Below, piece by piece: positions 26,503 through 34,286 of a DNA stretch of 64,000 nucleotides (positions within the stretch are counted from its first letter, which is position 1; each line of letters begins with the position of its first letter). Source of the stretch: an uncultured Ruminococcus sp. (lineage in GTDB: Bacteria; Bacillota; Clostridia; Oscillospirales; Acutalibacteraceae). The translations under genes were made by a program, and so were the position numbers. The notes under the pieces are model-generated. The model saw only the letters and a program-made list of their open reading frames with translations. It ran no database searches and was not told the DNA's origin. Where the stretch lies: NCBI GenBank assembly GCA_902785425.1, contig CACZYP010000024.1:1-64000 (forward strand). The letters are read 5' to 3'.

Positions 26503-27620
26503 TTAATGAGTTTCCCCACATAGTCGCCCAGCTGTTCTGGAGTCATGGCTCCGACAAAGGCTCCCATGTCCGCAAGCCGCTGCCCTATGCTTTTGTCGTA
26601 GGCAGGATTTGCGTCTTTGTCGAGTGCCGTAAGAAAGATCATCTTGCTGCCGCTCGACATGATATCGGAGCATGTTTTAAGAAGCGAGCCGATATTGCCG
26701 CCCTCGTACAGATCGGTCACGGTCACATATATCGTATTATACGGGTTGCTGCATAAGCTTTCGCAGTAGCGAAGAGCGCCGCCGATGTTCGTTCCTCCGC
26801 CGAGCTGCATTCCAAGAAGCACCTCTACAGGGTCGTCAACGTACCCCGAAAGATCAACTACGTTCGTGTCAAAAATAACGAGCTTCGTGTCAAGCATCGG
26901 CAGCTTTGCAAAGATGCCTGCCATTACGGCGCTGTAGATCACCGATTCCATCATAGAGCCGCTCTCGTCGATCGCTATGATTATCCTCTTCTTCGCAAAG
27001 CGCTTCGTTCTGCTGTTGAAATAGACCTTTTTGAGAACTAACCGTTCCTGCTCGGCGTCATAGTTTTTCAGATTCAGGCGGATAGTTTTCCTGACGTCAA
27101 GATTTCTGATCGACTTTACGTTTGACGGCATTGAGCGGTCGAGCTTGCCGAGCAAAGACCTCTGCACTTCGGTAGTAAGCTTTTTCGTAAGCTCGTCTAC
27201 GACCTTTTTTATTATCCTTCTTGCCTCCGAAAGAACGTCGCTTTTCATCAGATGCTTGAACTGAAGTATTGTTTTCAGAAGCTCTGTGTTCGGCTCCATT
27301 TTCTGAAGCACTTCTTTATCGGTAAGCAGCTCTGTCATATTGAAATTTTCAAGCGCCTGCTTTTCGAGCACCTCGACTGTCTTTTTCGGGAATATCCTTC
27401 TTACTTCGGTGATCCAGTCCGCTATGTAAAGCTGCGAGGCTTCCGAACCGCCTGTGCGCATCACTTTATCCCCGTGCTCGTGGCTGTAAAGATAATCGAG
27501 CGCCTTTTCGATATCATAATACGACACGCTGTCGCTGTAGCCGCCGTGAAACGAGATGTGGTTTTCGGAGTTTTTTCCGAGTATCAGGCGCCATTTGTTA
27601 AGGTTTTCGTTATCGTTCAC
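26499..27620 (-). CDS. VWA (CoxE-like) domain protein (373 aa), YehP-like
   Basis: A C-terminal von Willebrand A domain with a complete MIDAS: DESGS near residue 217, a GGGTN threonine near 271, and VTDLYEGG near 295, so it should bind a divalent metal and a protein ligand. The N-terminal ~200 residues are helical. MoxR ATPases typically work with VWA partners encoded next to them. The GTG start overlaps the TGA of the DUF5682 gene by 4 bp (GTGA), with GGGAGG upstream. In this operon it likely couples ATPase remodelling to a target. Confidence 0.9.
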   Translation of the reverse strand: MNDNENLNKWRLILGKNSENHISFHGGYSDSVSYYDIEKALDYLYSHEHGDKVMRTGGSEASQLYIADWITEVRRIFPKKTVEVLEKQALENFNMTELLTDKEVLQKMEPNTELLKTILQFKHLMKSDVLSEARRIIKKVVDELTKKLTTEVQRSLLGKLDRSMPSNVKSIRNLDVRKTIRLNLKNYDAEQERLVLKKVYFNSRTKRFAKKRIIIAIDESGSMMESVIYSAVMAGIFAKLPMLDTKLVIFDTNVVDLSGYVDDPVEVLLGMQLGGGTNIGGALRYCESLCSNPYNTIYVTVTDLYEGGNIGSLLKTCSDIMSSGSKMIFLTALDKDANPAYDKSIGQRLADMGAFVGAMTPEQLGDYVGKLIK

Positions 27621-29971
27621 GACTCGCCCTCCCTGCCGCAGATAAGATGCTCAAGCTCGATCCCGACTGCATAGATATCATCGTAGATCTCTGTTTTTCT
27701 TTTAATGTCGGCAGCTTTTGTGTTGTAAATGCCTGCCGCTTTTTCCGCAACGGAATCAATTTCCGCCGGCGTGAAATAACTGAAAGCAAGCCTCAGCTCA
27801 GGCAGTATCTCCATGAACAACTCCATAGGGAGCTCTTTTATCAGCCTGTCTGTTATCCTGACGAAATCATCGCCTATCAGAACTATATCTCTTGCGGTTG
27901 AAAAAAGCCCACGCAGGAAGCTTGCACCGCTCTTTCTTTGAAGCTCCGTTCCCGAAAGATAACCGTTTATGATCGTCTCTATCCTGCTTTTGTACGACGG
28001 GTCGCTGCCGTAGATAAGCCCCGTGATGCAGCCGAGAAGCGCAGGCTCGGGAGCGTCGCTTTCCGCCATAAAGCGGAATCTTCTTATAAGCTCGCTGTAC
28101 TCCGAAACGAACATATTATCGCTTGCAATATTGTACAGAAGCTTGCATATCTTTATACACTCTGCGGAGCGGTCCTCGCTTACGCCTATCATAGACGGCA
28201 GCATGATGAGTATCTTCTGAAAGCATTTTTTCAGAAAGTATCCGCTCATGGTCTTGTTTAAACCGTACAGCTTATGAAGCGAACAGAGCATGTTGAAATA
28301 GTATACAGCCTTTCCAACCGAGAAAAAGTCGCCGTCGCTGATGATTATATCATCCATTCTTTCGGTGAACCTCTCCGCAGCAGAGATACCCATCAAAAAG
28401 CATTCCACATACAGTTTTGCCGCTTCTCCCGAACGCTGTTCATTTGCAAGCGCCCTCGAAGCGAGCACCTTGCAGACCTCTTCTATCGTTGCGCCGTAAG
28501 CGCTGTTATCTATCAGCGCCGAATCGGTATTTGCCGTTCTTTTATACGACCATATCTCACGAATACGGCTTCGGTCGGTATTGTGTATGATATCTGCGCC
28601 TTTTTCTTTTTTGGCAAAGCCTGTTTTCAGAAAGCTCAACTGATAGAACAGACGGCTTATCTCCATATGGACAGGCTTTGAAAAAATATCAAGCTCCGCT
28701 TTCTGCTCGACTACAGAGTTGACTTTGAGCCTGTACTTTTCTGTCAGCGTTTCAAAATCCTTCATCAGAGGTATAGTCTCTGCGCTTTCGCACAGACGGC
28801 CTATCTCGCTGCCTGTTGCTATCCCGCTTAAAAGTCTCAGCGGAAGCTCGCTCGACGCATTCACCTCGCCCTTTATAAAGCAGCTTCTTACGCAGTCGTA
28901 AAGCTCGTAAAGCCCCGGCGATCTCTTTCCACGCAGGCGTGCAAGCCCTTCATACATAGTTACAGCCGATGAAATATCGGACATCGTGACAAGCAGCTCC
29001 GACTTTGCAGAGGCTTTTGCGCACTCAAGCAGCGTTTCAAGCACAGTGTCCTTGTAAACGCCATCGGGTGAGCCGCCGCTTTGAAGCCTTTTCCACACCT
29101 TGTCATAGAATCCGGGATTCTGCATACCGGAAGCGTAGCCGTTGAGAGCGTCGGCAGCTTCAAAGGAATAAGCCATAGCGTACACATTCTGTATACTCTC
29201 GTCAAAATTATGCAGTCTGAGCTTTTTCGGCTCTTTTCCGGACTTCACCGCAGAGTAAAGCGCAGGCGTATGAAAGCCGCCCGTCACGACCAATACTCTC
29301 TTATGATCCTCCATAGCTTTCATTATGTTCTCTGTCATGAAGCTTTCACGCACAAGGCAGCCGTCATGCTCCAGTTCTTCGGGCGGAGTGCTTTCACGGA
29401 TTATGTAACAGTACGTGTACATCATTTCGATGAATTCTTCGCACGGCTTGAAAAGCGCCTCCGTTTCAAAAAAACGCTCCCATAATTCCTCAAAGCTGCG
29501 GCAGCCTGTTTTTTCGCAAAGCGACTTGAAATAGGCGCTTTCGGAAAGGTAATAGTCGTCGTTATAGCTTCGTATCTCTTTTTTCCTGCGAATGCCTTTG
29601 TTCTCGGCGGTGTTTATCAGTATCTCGCCGTAAGGCAGGTCTATAAAGCCGCAGTCGATACCCATTCGGCGTGCGGCAAGCAGTGCGTTGTATTCGGGGG
29701 AAGTGTTCAGAAAAGGATAGTAGCATTTGTGATCCTCGGCTTCCTCGCTTATAAGCTTTCTGCTGTCTTTGTAATAATAATAAAAAGCGATCGGCAGCAC
29801 CGTGTTTTCATCTGTCAGCACGGGAATGAGCCTGTCCGCCGTTATGGGGCCTTCCACAAGGATACAGTCGGGCCGGTAATCATCGATAAGCTTCAGAAGA
29901 TGATACGAACACGCAGGGCTGTGATGGCGGATAGGGAAAAACACAACGGGACTGCCGATATCAAAAGGCAT
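27617..29971 (-). CDS. DUF5682 family protein (784 aa), YehM-like
   Basis: The N-terminus has the DUF5682 signature FFPIRHHSPACSYHL, followed by DCILVEGP, then a long helical body with no domain I recognise. VTGGFHTPAL near residue 235 may be part of an active site, since the conserved histidines suggest an enzyme, but no reaction is known. The ATG at 29971 overlaps the MoxR stop as TAATG; an in-frame ATG at 30010 (GGTGG upstream) would add 13 residues and overlap MoxR by 40 bp. It is always linked to MoxR/VWA genes in the locus type I recall from E. coli (yehM). Confidence 0.82.
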   Translation of the reverse strand: MPFDIGSPVVFFPIRHHSPACSYHLLKLIDDYRPDCILVEGPITADRLIPVLTDENTVLPIAFYYYYKDSRKLISEEAEDHKCYYPFLNTSPEYNALLAARRMGIDCGFIDLPYGEILINTAENKGIRRKKEIRSYNDDYYLSESAYFKSLCEKTGCRSFEELWERFFETEALFKPCEEFIEMMYTYCYIIRESTPPEELEHDGCLVRESFMTENIMKAMEDHKRVLVVTGGFHTPALYSAVKSGKEPKKLRLHNFDESIQNVYAMAYSFEAADALNGYASGMQNPGFYDKVWKRLQSGGSPDGVYKDTVLETLLECAKASAKSELLVTMSDISSAVTMYEGLARLRGKRSPGLYELYDCVRSCFIKGEVNASSELPLRLLSGIATGSEIGRLCESAETIPLMKDFETLTEKYRLKVNSVVEQKAELDIFSKPVHMEISRLFYQLSFLKTGFAKKEKGADIIHNTDRSRIREIWSYKRTANTDSALIDNSAYGATIEEVCKVLASRALANEQRSGEAAKLYVECFLMGISAAERFTERMDDIIISDGDFFSVGKAVYYFNMLCSLHKLYGLNKTMSGYFLKKCFQKILIMLPSMIGVSEDRSAECIKICKLLYNIASDNMFVSEYSELIRRFRFMAESDAPEPALLGCITGLIYGSDPSYKSRIETIINGYLSGTELQRKSGASFLRGLFSTARDIVLIGDDFVRITDRLIKELPMELFMEILPELRLAFSYFTPAEIDSVAEKAAGIYNTKAADIKRKTEIYDDIYAVGIELEHLICGREGES

Positions 29972-31083
29972 TATTTCAGATATTTTCTTGCCTCGTAAAA
30001 CTCTTTCCATGATCCACCGTACTTTTCAGCCTTAAACTTGACTACTGTGTTGAAATATGCTCTTAACCGCTCAAGATCGTCCTTAGTGTCCTTGCAGACG
30101 GCGTTCGATAGGTTTTCCGTCAGATCACGGAAGCTCATCGTGTCGCTCTCGTAGTACCATGCGTTCGACATCGTCTGATAAAACACCGAGACCGCTTCCG
30201 CCGTACTCATTACCGCCGACGGCTTGTCGATCTTCACGCCCGATTCCGTAACGCCTTCTCTCAGTTCATGATAAGTTACGGCAAGCAGCTCGGCGATATC
30301 GGTATCAACAGGCATACCTATCTTATCGGAAACGGCGTTCTGTTCAACCTCGCTTATGATTATCTGCTTTTCAAGGCGAACGTCCTTTACGGGTTCTACC
30401 GTTTCAAAATTGAATCGCCTTTTAAGAGCGCTCGACATTTCGTTAACGCCTTTGTCCCGGATATTCGCCGTGCCTATTATGTTGAAGCCGGGTCTTGCAA
30501 AAAGCAGGCCGTCGTCTTCAAGTTCGGGAATGTTCAGCACCTTGTCGCTCATGACAGAGATAAGGCTGTCCTGTATCTCGGCAGGTGTACGGGTGATCTC
30601 TTCAAAACGTGTAATAATGCCCTTCGACATTCCCACATAAAGCGGAGAGGGCACCAGCGCTTCCTTTACGGGACCTTTTGCAAGCAGAAGAGCGTAGTTC
30701 CAGCTGTATTTTATCATATCCTCCGTAGTGCCGGCAGTGCCCTGCACCGTGTTGGTGCTGACGCCGCTTATTGCAGCCGAAAGAAGCTCCGAGAGCATGG
30801 TTTTCGCAGTTCCCGGCTCGCCCACGAGCATAAGGCCACGGCTTCCCGCAAGCGTGATTATGCAGCGCTCCACCAAGGGATCGTTGCCGAAGAATTTCTT
30901 TTTAACGGTTATCTCTTCGCCGTTATACTTTATGGGCTTTGAACTTCCGAGAATAAAGGTGCGCACAGCTTTCGGCGAAAGCACCCAGTTTTCGGGCTTT
31001 CTGCCGTTGTCGGTGCTTTTTAAAGCTTCAAGCTCCTTTGCATATCGTATTTCCACAGGAGGCTTAATAAAATCTTGTGTCAT
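29971..31083 (-). CDS. MoxR-family AAA+ ATPase (370 aa), YehL-like
   Basis: A cytoplasmic AAA+ ATPase. The N-terminal segment RPENWVLSPKAVRTFILG-like (KPENWVLSPKAVRTFILG) precedes Walker A GEPGTAKT at residues ~85-92; a Walker-B-like FEEITRTPAEIQDSL and a sensor-1 region IGTANIRDKG with arginine-finger RRF follow. Length is normal for MoxR. MoxR proteins act as chaperone-like remodellers with VWA partners; both are here, with the YehL-type companions DUF5682, SWIM and DUF4132. The ATG at 31083 has only a weak ribosome site and is overlapped by a 16-codon reading frame with a strong one, suggesting coupled initiation. The operon promoter is at 31421-31450. Confidence 0.9.
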   Translation of the reverse strand: MTQDFIKPPVEIRYAKELEALKSTDNGRKPENWVLSPKAVRTFILGSSKPIKYNGEEITVKKKFFGNDPLVERCIITLAGSRGLMLVGEPGTAKTMLSELLSAAISGVSTNTVQGTAGTTEDMIKYSWNYALLLAKGPVKEALVPSPLYVGMSKGIITRFEEITRTPAEIQDSLISVMSDKVLNIPELEDDGLLFARPGFNIIGTANIRDKGVNEMSSALKRRFNFETVEPVKDVRLEKQIIISEVEQNAVSDKIGMPVDTDIAELLAVTYHELREGVTESGVKIDKPSAVMSTAEAVSVFYQTMSNAWYYESDTMSFRDLTENLSNAVCKDTKDDLERLRAYFNTVVKFKAEKYGGSWKEFYEARKYLK

Positions 31084-31114
31084 GACCGTATTGTATGAAC
31101 GAAAAGCTGTTCAT
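31064..31114 (-). CDS. Possible 16-aa leader peptide overlapping the moxR start
   Basis: AAAGGAG lies 4 nt upstream of an ATG at 31114; the frame MNSFSFIQYGHDTRFY ends 20 nt inside the MoxR gene. It is out of frame with MoxR, whose own ATG has no clear ribosome site. This fits a coupling leader but could be chance. Confidence 0.35.
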   Translation of the reverse strand: MNSFSFIQYGHDTRFY

Positions 31115-31134
31115 ACTACTCCTTTCCGAACAAT

Positions 31135-31405
31135 AAACAGCAGTATTTCGGCTGTTACAGTTTGTCGAAAAAGTAAAAAAAAGACACTACCGGAAGTTTT
31201 TGCCCCCGCTTTTTTCAAAAAGCGGGCGGGTTGCAAGGGCAGCGCCCTTGCCCGCCGGAGGCATGCTCACGCCCTTTTAGGGGTGAATTTCCAAAACAGT
31301 CCGGTGGACTGTTTTGGAAAGAGGGGCATTTTGGCAGATTCTCGCCGTGTCACGGCGACGAAAAAACTTTATCGACAGACTGAAACAGCAGTATTTCGGC
31401 TGTTA
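31135..31405. mobile_element. 225-bp MITE-like element with 17-bp inverted ends and 23-bp flanking direct repeats
   Basis: The element spans 31158-31382. Its ends are CAGTTTGTCGAAAAAGT (31158-31174) and, inverted, CAGTCTGTCGATAAAGT (31382-31366), matching at 15 of 17. It is bordered exactly by two identical 23-bp copies of a hairpin (AACAGC...GCTGTT) at 31135-31157 and 31383-31405. Inside are several perfect hairpins, e.g. CCCGCTTTTT/AAAAAGCGGG, GCAAGGGC/GCCCTTGC, TTCCAAAACAGTCC/GGACTGTTTTGGAA and TCGCCGTG/CACGGCGA. No transposase is encoded. It sits between the MoxR operon promoter and its first gene. A one-ended relative (CAGTTTATCGAAAAAGT) is at 47234-47218. Confidence 0.75.
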
Positions 31406-31420
31406 TTTTTTATACAAATA

Positions 31421-31450
31421 ATTATACTATACCTTTGTGTTGTGTGTCAA
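31421..31450 (-). promoter_or_regulatory. Promoter of the MoxR operon
   Basis: A consensus TTGACA (31450-31445), an 18-bp spacer and TATAAT (31426-31421) on the minus strand. The leader to the MoxR gene is ~330 nt, most of it the inserted hairpin element. Confidence 0.8.
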
Positions 31451-31555
31451 TAAATACCGATAATCTATCATATTCTTTTGTGGAATATTACATCACGCTG
31501 TCCGATATATTTATTCGATATCCGCAAAAATCACTCCTGCTTTTCAATAATCATA

Positions 31556-31585
31556 TTGACTTATACCTCCGTGATAATGTAAAAT
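31556..31585 (+). promoter_or_regulatory. Likely promoter of the HTH regulator gene
   Basis: TTGACT (31556-31561), an 18-bp spacer and TAAAAT (31580-31585); the ATG at 31620 follows with GGGAGG upstream. It diverges from the MoxR operon promoter about 105 bp away. Confidence 0.5.
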
Positions 31586-31619
31586 ATAAAAAAGATCAGA
31601 CTAAAGGGAGGATACCTGC

Positions 31620-33086
31620 ATGGATCTTGTCGCTATGCTGAGCGAAATACTGCATGATTATTCCGATGTAAGGATATCTCATCTTACCGGGATAGAGCGC
31701 ACTCGTCTGAATCGCATCAAAAACGGAAAACTCAAGATCGAGTTCCACGAGCTGCAAAAAATAATAAAGGTTTTTACAATAGACGATGACACGGCTAAAA
31801 AGCTGTACGACGCTTTTATATACCAGAAACTCGGCCGTGACCGCTACAACGCAAACAGGCTCGCAAAAGACTTCCTCACATCAATGAAATTTGAAAAGGG
31901 CGACGAGGAAACTCTCAACGGCGACACGGTAAAAACCGATATAAATGTATCTTTTGATTTTCCCGGAGAGATCAAAACACTTTCCGGCAGATTTTCCGTA
32001 AAGTACATTACGGCAATGGTGATGTCACGGGCAGCAACAAACAACGAAAAGATCAGGATAGTAAGCTCGCCGTTCAACCTGCAGATCTTAGCTATGGTAC
32101 TCACGCTGACAGCTTCATGCAAAGATCTTGATGTAAAGCAGCTGTTCTCTATCTCCGTTGCAAACGAGCTTGCCGATCCGCAGACGTACTACATGCAGGT
32201 AGCAAAGGCGGTCTACCCCATCTTCATGCTCAACTCAAACTACAGCGCATATTACAGCATGACAGGACACGTCACAAATGCTATCATGCCCTTCAACATA
32301 ATCACTGAGCAATACTGCCTCATGATCTCGGCAGACAACTCTTCCGCTATTCTGCTCAAAGACAAGTCGGTAATAGAACTGTACTCCAAAATATTCGATC
32401 AGAGAATAGCTAAATGTTCCCCGTTTATAAAGAAGATAAGAACGGGCGGAGATTATCTCGTTCATTACGCAAATATCATGGAAGCCACAAGCTCTGCCCC
32501 ATTGTCCAAAACGCTTTATTCTATCGATTTCGAGCCTTGCATGCTGCATCTGGTAAACGAAGGCGATGTACAGAATATGATCGAATCAGCAAAGGGCGAC
32601 CCCACTACGCTTGAAACACTTGAAAGAATACAAACAGAGCTTCTTGCACGGTTCAACAGCATACCGCAGGTGGGATTCTTCACGAAAAAGGGCGTGGAAT
32701 CGTTTATCAAAACGGGGCGTATAGCCGAGATACCCGATTCGCTCGGCCTGCAGTTCAGCTACGAACGGCGGCGTGAGATGCTCAGCTCGATCCTCGAAAC
32801 GGCAAGGATAAACGACCCGAAAGACAAAATGTACTTTCTGCTCAATGAAAAGGAATTCGATCCGCCGCTCGGACTGCGCTTTTTAGGTTCGGGACTCAGC
32901 ACCGACCATCTTTTTATAATGTCGAACTCACACGACGGCATGCGCTCGATACTGATGTTCTCGAACCCCGAAGTAACATCGGCAGTGTTCCAGTTCGTTG
33001 AATCGCTGAGTGAATCGAACATGGTCTACACGCATGAAGAGATGATCGCTTATCTTGAAAAAACGATCGGAGCTATGAGTGAATGA
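31620..33086 (+). CDS. Uncharacterised protein with N-terminal helix-turn-helix (488 aa)
   Basis: Residues ~5-60 look like a Cro/CI-type HTH (DYSDVRISHLTGIERTRLNR, then IKNGKLKIEFHELQKIIK). The remaining ~420 residues have no recognised domain and resemble a mixed alpha/beta sensing or effector region; no membrane segment is seen. It is divergent from the MoxR operon and just upstream (57 nt) of the zeta-toxin-like lipoprotein gene, so it could regulate either. The start has a good ribosome site. Calling it a regulator rests only on the HTH and the context. Confidence 0.7.
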   Translation: MDLVAMLSEILHDYSDVRISHLTGIERTRLNRIKNGKLKIEFHELQKIIKVFTIDDDTAKKLYDAFIYQKLGRDRYNANRLAKDFLTSMKFEKGDEETLNGDTVKTDINVSFDFPGEIKTLSGRFSVKYITAMVMSRAATNNEKIRIVSSPFNLQILAMVLTLTASCKDLDVKQLFSISVANELADPQTYYMQVAKAVYPIFMLNSNYSAYYSMTGHVTNAIMPFNIITEQYCLMISADNSSAILLKDKSVIELYSKIFDQRIAKCSPFIKKIRTGGDYLVHYANIMEATSSAPLSKTLYSIDFEPCMLHLVNEGDVQNMIESAKGDPTTLETLERIQTELLARFNSIPQVGFFTKKGVESFIKTGRIAEIPDSLGLQFSYERRREMLSSILETARINDPKDKMYFLLNEKEFDPPLGLRFLGSGLSTDHLFIMSNSHDGMRSILMFSNPEVTSAVFQFVESLSESNMVYTHEEMIAYLEKTIGAMSE

Positions 33087-33143
33087 TCCCGGAAACGGCT
33101 CACCGCCGATCCGATCTATATAAAAATAAAAGGAGAGATAACA

Positions 33144-34172
33144 ATGAAAAAAAACGCTAAAAGAATGATCCCTGTATTTATGATCGCAGCGCTGCTGTGC
33201 GGCTGCGGACAGACAGCAGGCACGCAAAGCAGCAGCGAGACTTCTTCAACTGCCGCCGTGTCGGCTGCGGCTTCCGCCGATGAGGCTGTATCGCAGGCTT
33301 CTTCCGAGGCTGCGTCCGATGTTGTTCCCGTAACGTGGGAGCCTTCTGCCGATCATCTTACGATCGAGGGCGACGAAGCAAAGGAGCTTTACACAAGGAT
33401 CAAAGCAAACGACTACCCCACTCTGGAAGAGCTTCAGGCAAACCCCGTTGTTGCAAAGCTTGACGCACTTTCGGCATATTACAAGGAGCTGTACGGCAAC
33501 ACCGCCGAGATAGACACCGAAGAGCGCAAACAGCTTCGTGAGGATATACTGAAAGACTTCCTCGCACTCGGTTCGGCACGCACCGAAAGCACAGACGAAA
33601 ACGGAAAGGCTCACTACGTTTACGACGGCGACCTTAAAAGCGAATACAAGATGGAGCTTGTTCTCGGTCTGCCTGCTTCGGGCAAATCGACAATGGTAAC
33701 AGACCCCGACAGCGAAGAGATGGGCGCATTCATTATGGACTGCGACGTTATAAAGGCTATGTTCCCCGAATACAAGGAGTCTCACGGCTGCGGCGCAGAC
33801 GCCGTTCACTTCGAGGGCTACACGCTCATGCTCGACGCCATAAAAGAGTTTACCGAGGGCGGCAAGAAAGGCACAAACGTTATCCTGCCCGTTGTTTCCA
33901 CAGATTTTGACGATCTTATGGAAAACACGATCAAGCCTTTTGAGGACGCAGGCTACAATGTTCACGTAAAGTTCTGCCCCGCAGAACCGAACGAGAGCGC
34001 CGCAAGAGTTGTTGCAAGAGAGCTTGAAGGCGGTCAGCTCATAAACAGCGCAGTTGCTTTCTCTTTCGGCAAAAAGCCCGAGGAAGTATACAACAAGCTC
34101 GCACCTATGACGAACGCACAGGGCGAAACATACGCCGAGGACGCAGAAGCCGAGGTTGACGAAGCTGCATAA
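33144..34172 (+). CDS. Lipoprotein with zeta-toxin-like P-loop kinase domain (342 aa)
   Basis: A lipoprotein signal with lipobox LLCGC (cysteine 20 or 22 region) and a Ser/Ala/Glu-rich linker are followed by a zeta-toxin-like domain. It has Walker A GLPASGKST at residues ~175-183, then FIMDCDVIKAMFPEY (the D..K aspartate typical of the family), HFEGYTLMLDAI and a distal R...RELEGG segment. Zeta toxins phosphorylate UDP-N-acetylglucosamine in the cytoplasm; a lipid-anchored outer version has no obvious ATP source, so this may be an inactive or diverted fold. AAAGGAGAG precedes the ATG; it lies 57 nt after the HTH gene and is followed by a clear terminator. No epsilon-type antitoxin is adjacent. 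Confidence 0.8.
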   Translation: MKKNAKRMIPVFMIAALLCGCGQTAGTQSSSETSSTAAVSAAASADEAVSQASSEAASDVVPVTWEPSADHLTIEGDEAKELYTRIKANDYPTLEELQANPVVAKLDALSAYYKELYGNTAEIDTEERKQLREDILKDFLALGSARTESTDENGKAHYVYDGDLKSEYKMELVLGLPASGKSTMVTDPDSEEMGAFIMDCDVIKAMFPEYKESHGCGADAVHFEGYTLMLDAIKEFTEGGKKGTNVILPVVSTDFDDLMENTIKPFEDAGYNVHVKFCPAEPNESAARVVARELEGGQLINSAVAFSFGKKPEEVYNKLAPMTNAQGETYAEDAEAEVDEAA

Positions 34173-34187
34173 GCGCAGCAGAGAAAG

Positions 34188-34218
34188 AGGTGAGGCACAA
34201 GTTGTCTCACCTTTTTTT
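34188..34218 (+). terminator. Terminator after the zeta-toxin-like lipoprotein gene
   Basis: Stem AGGTGAG/CTCACCT with an 11-nt loop, followed by TTTTTTTG. Confidence 0.85.
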
Positions 34219-34219
34219 G

Positions 34220-34248
34220 TTGTTATTTCCCCCGGATTATGATATAAT
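34220..34248 (+). promoter_or_regulatory. Promoter of the 975-aa LRR-dockerin gene
   Basis: TTGTTA, a 17-bp spacer and TATAAT (34243-34248). The same -35/-10 pair and spacing precede the paralogous gene at 42569. Confidence 0.7.
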
Positions 34249-34286
34249 AGACCAAAATCCGTTTTTTGAAAGAGGAGAGTCCTGCT

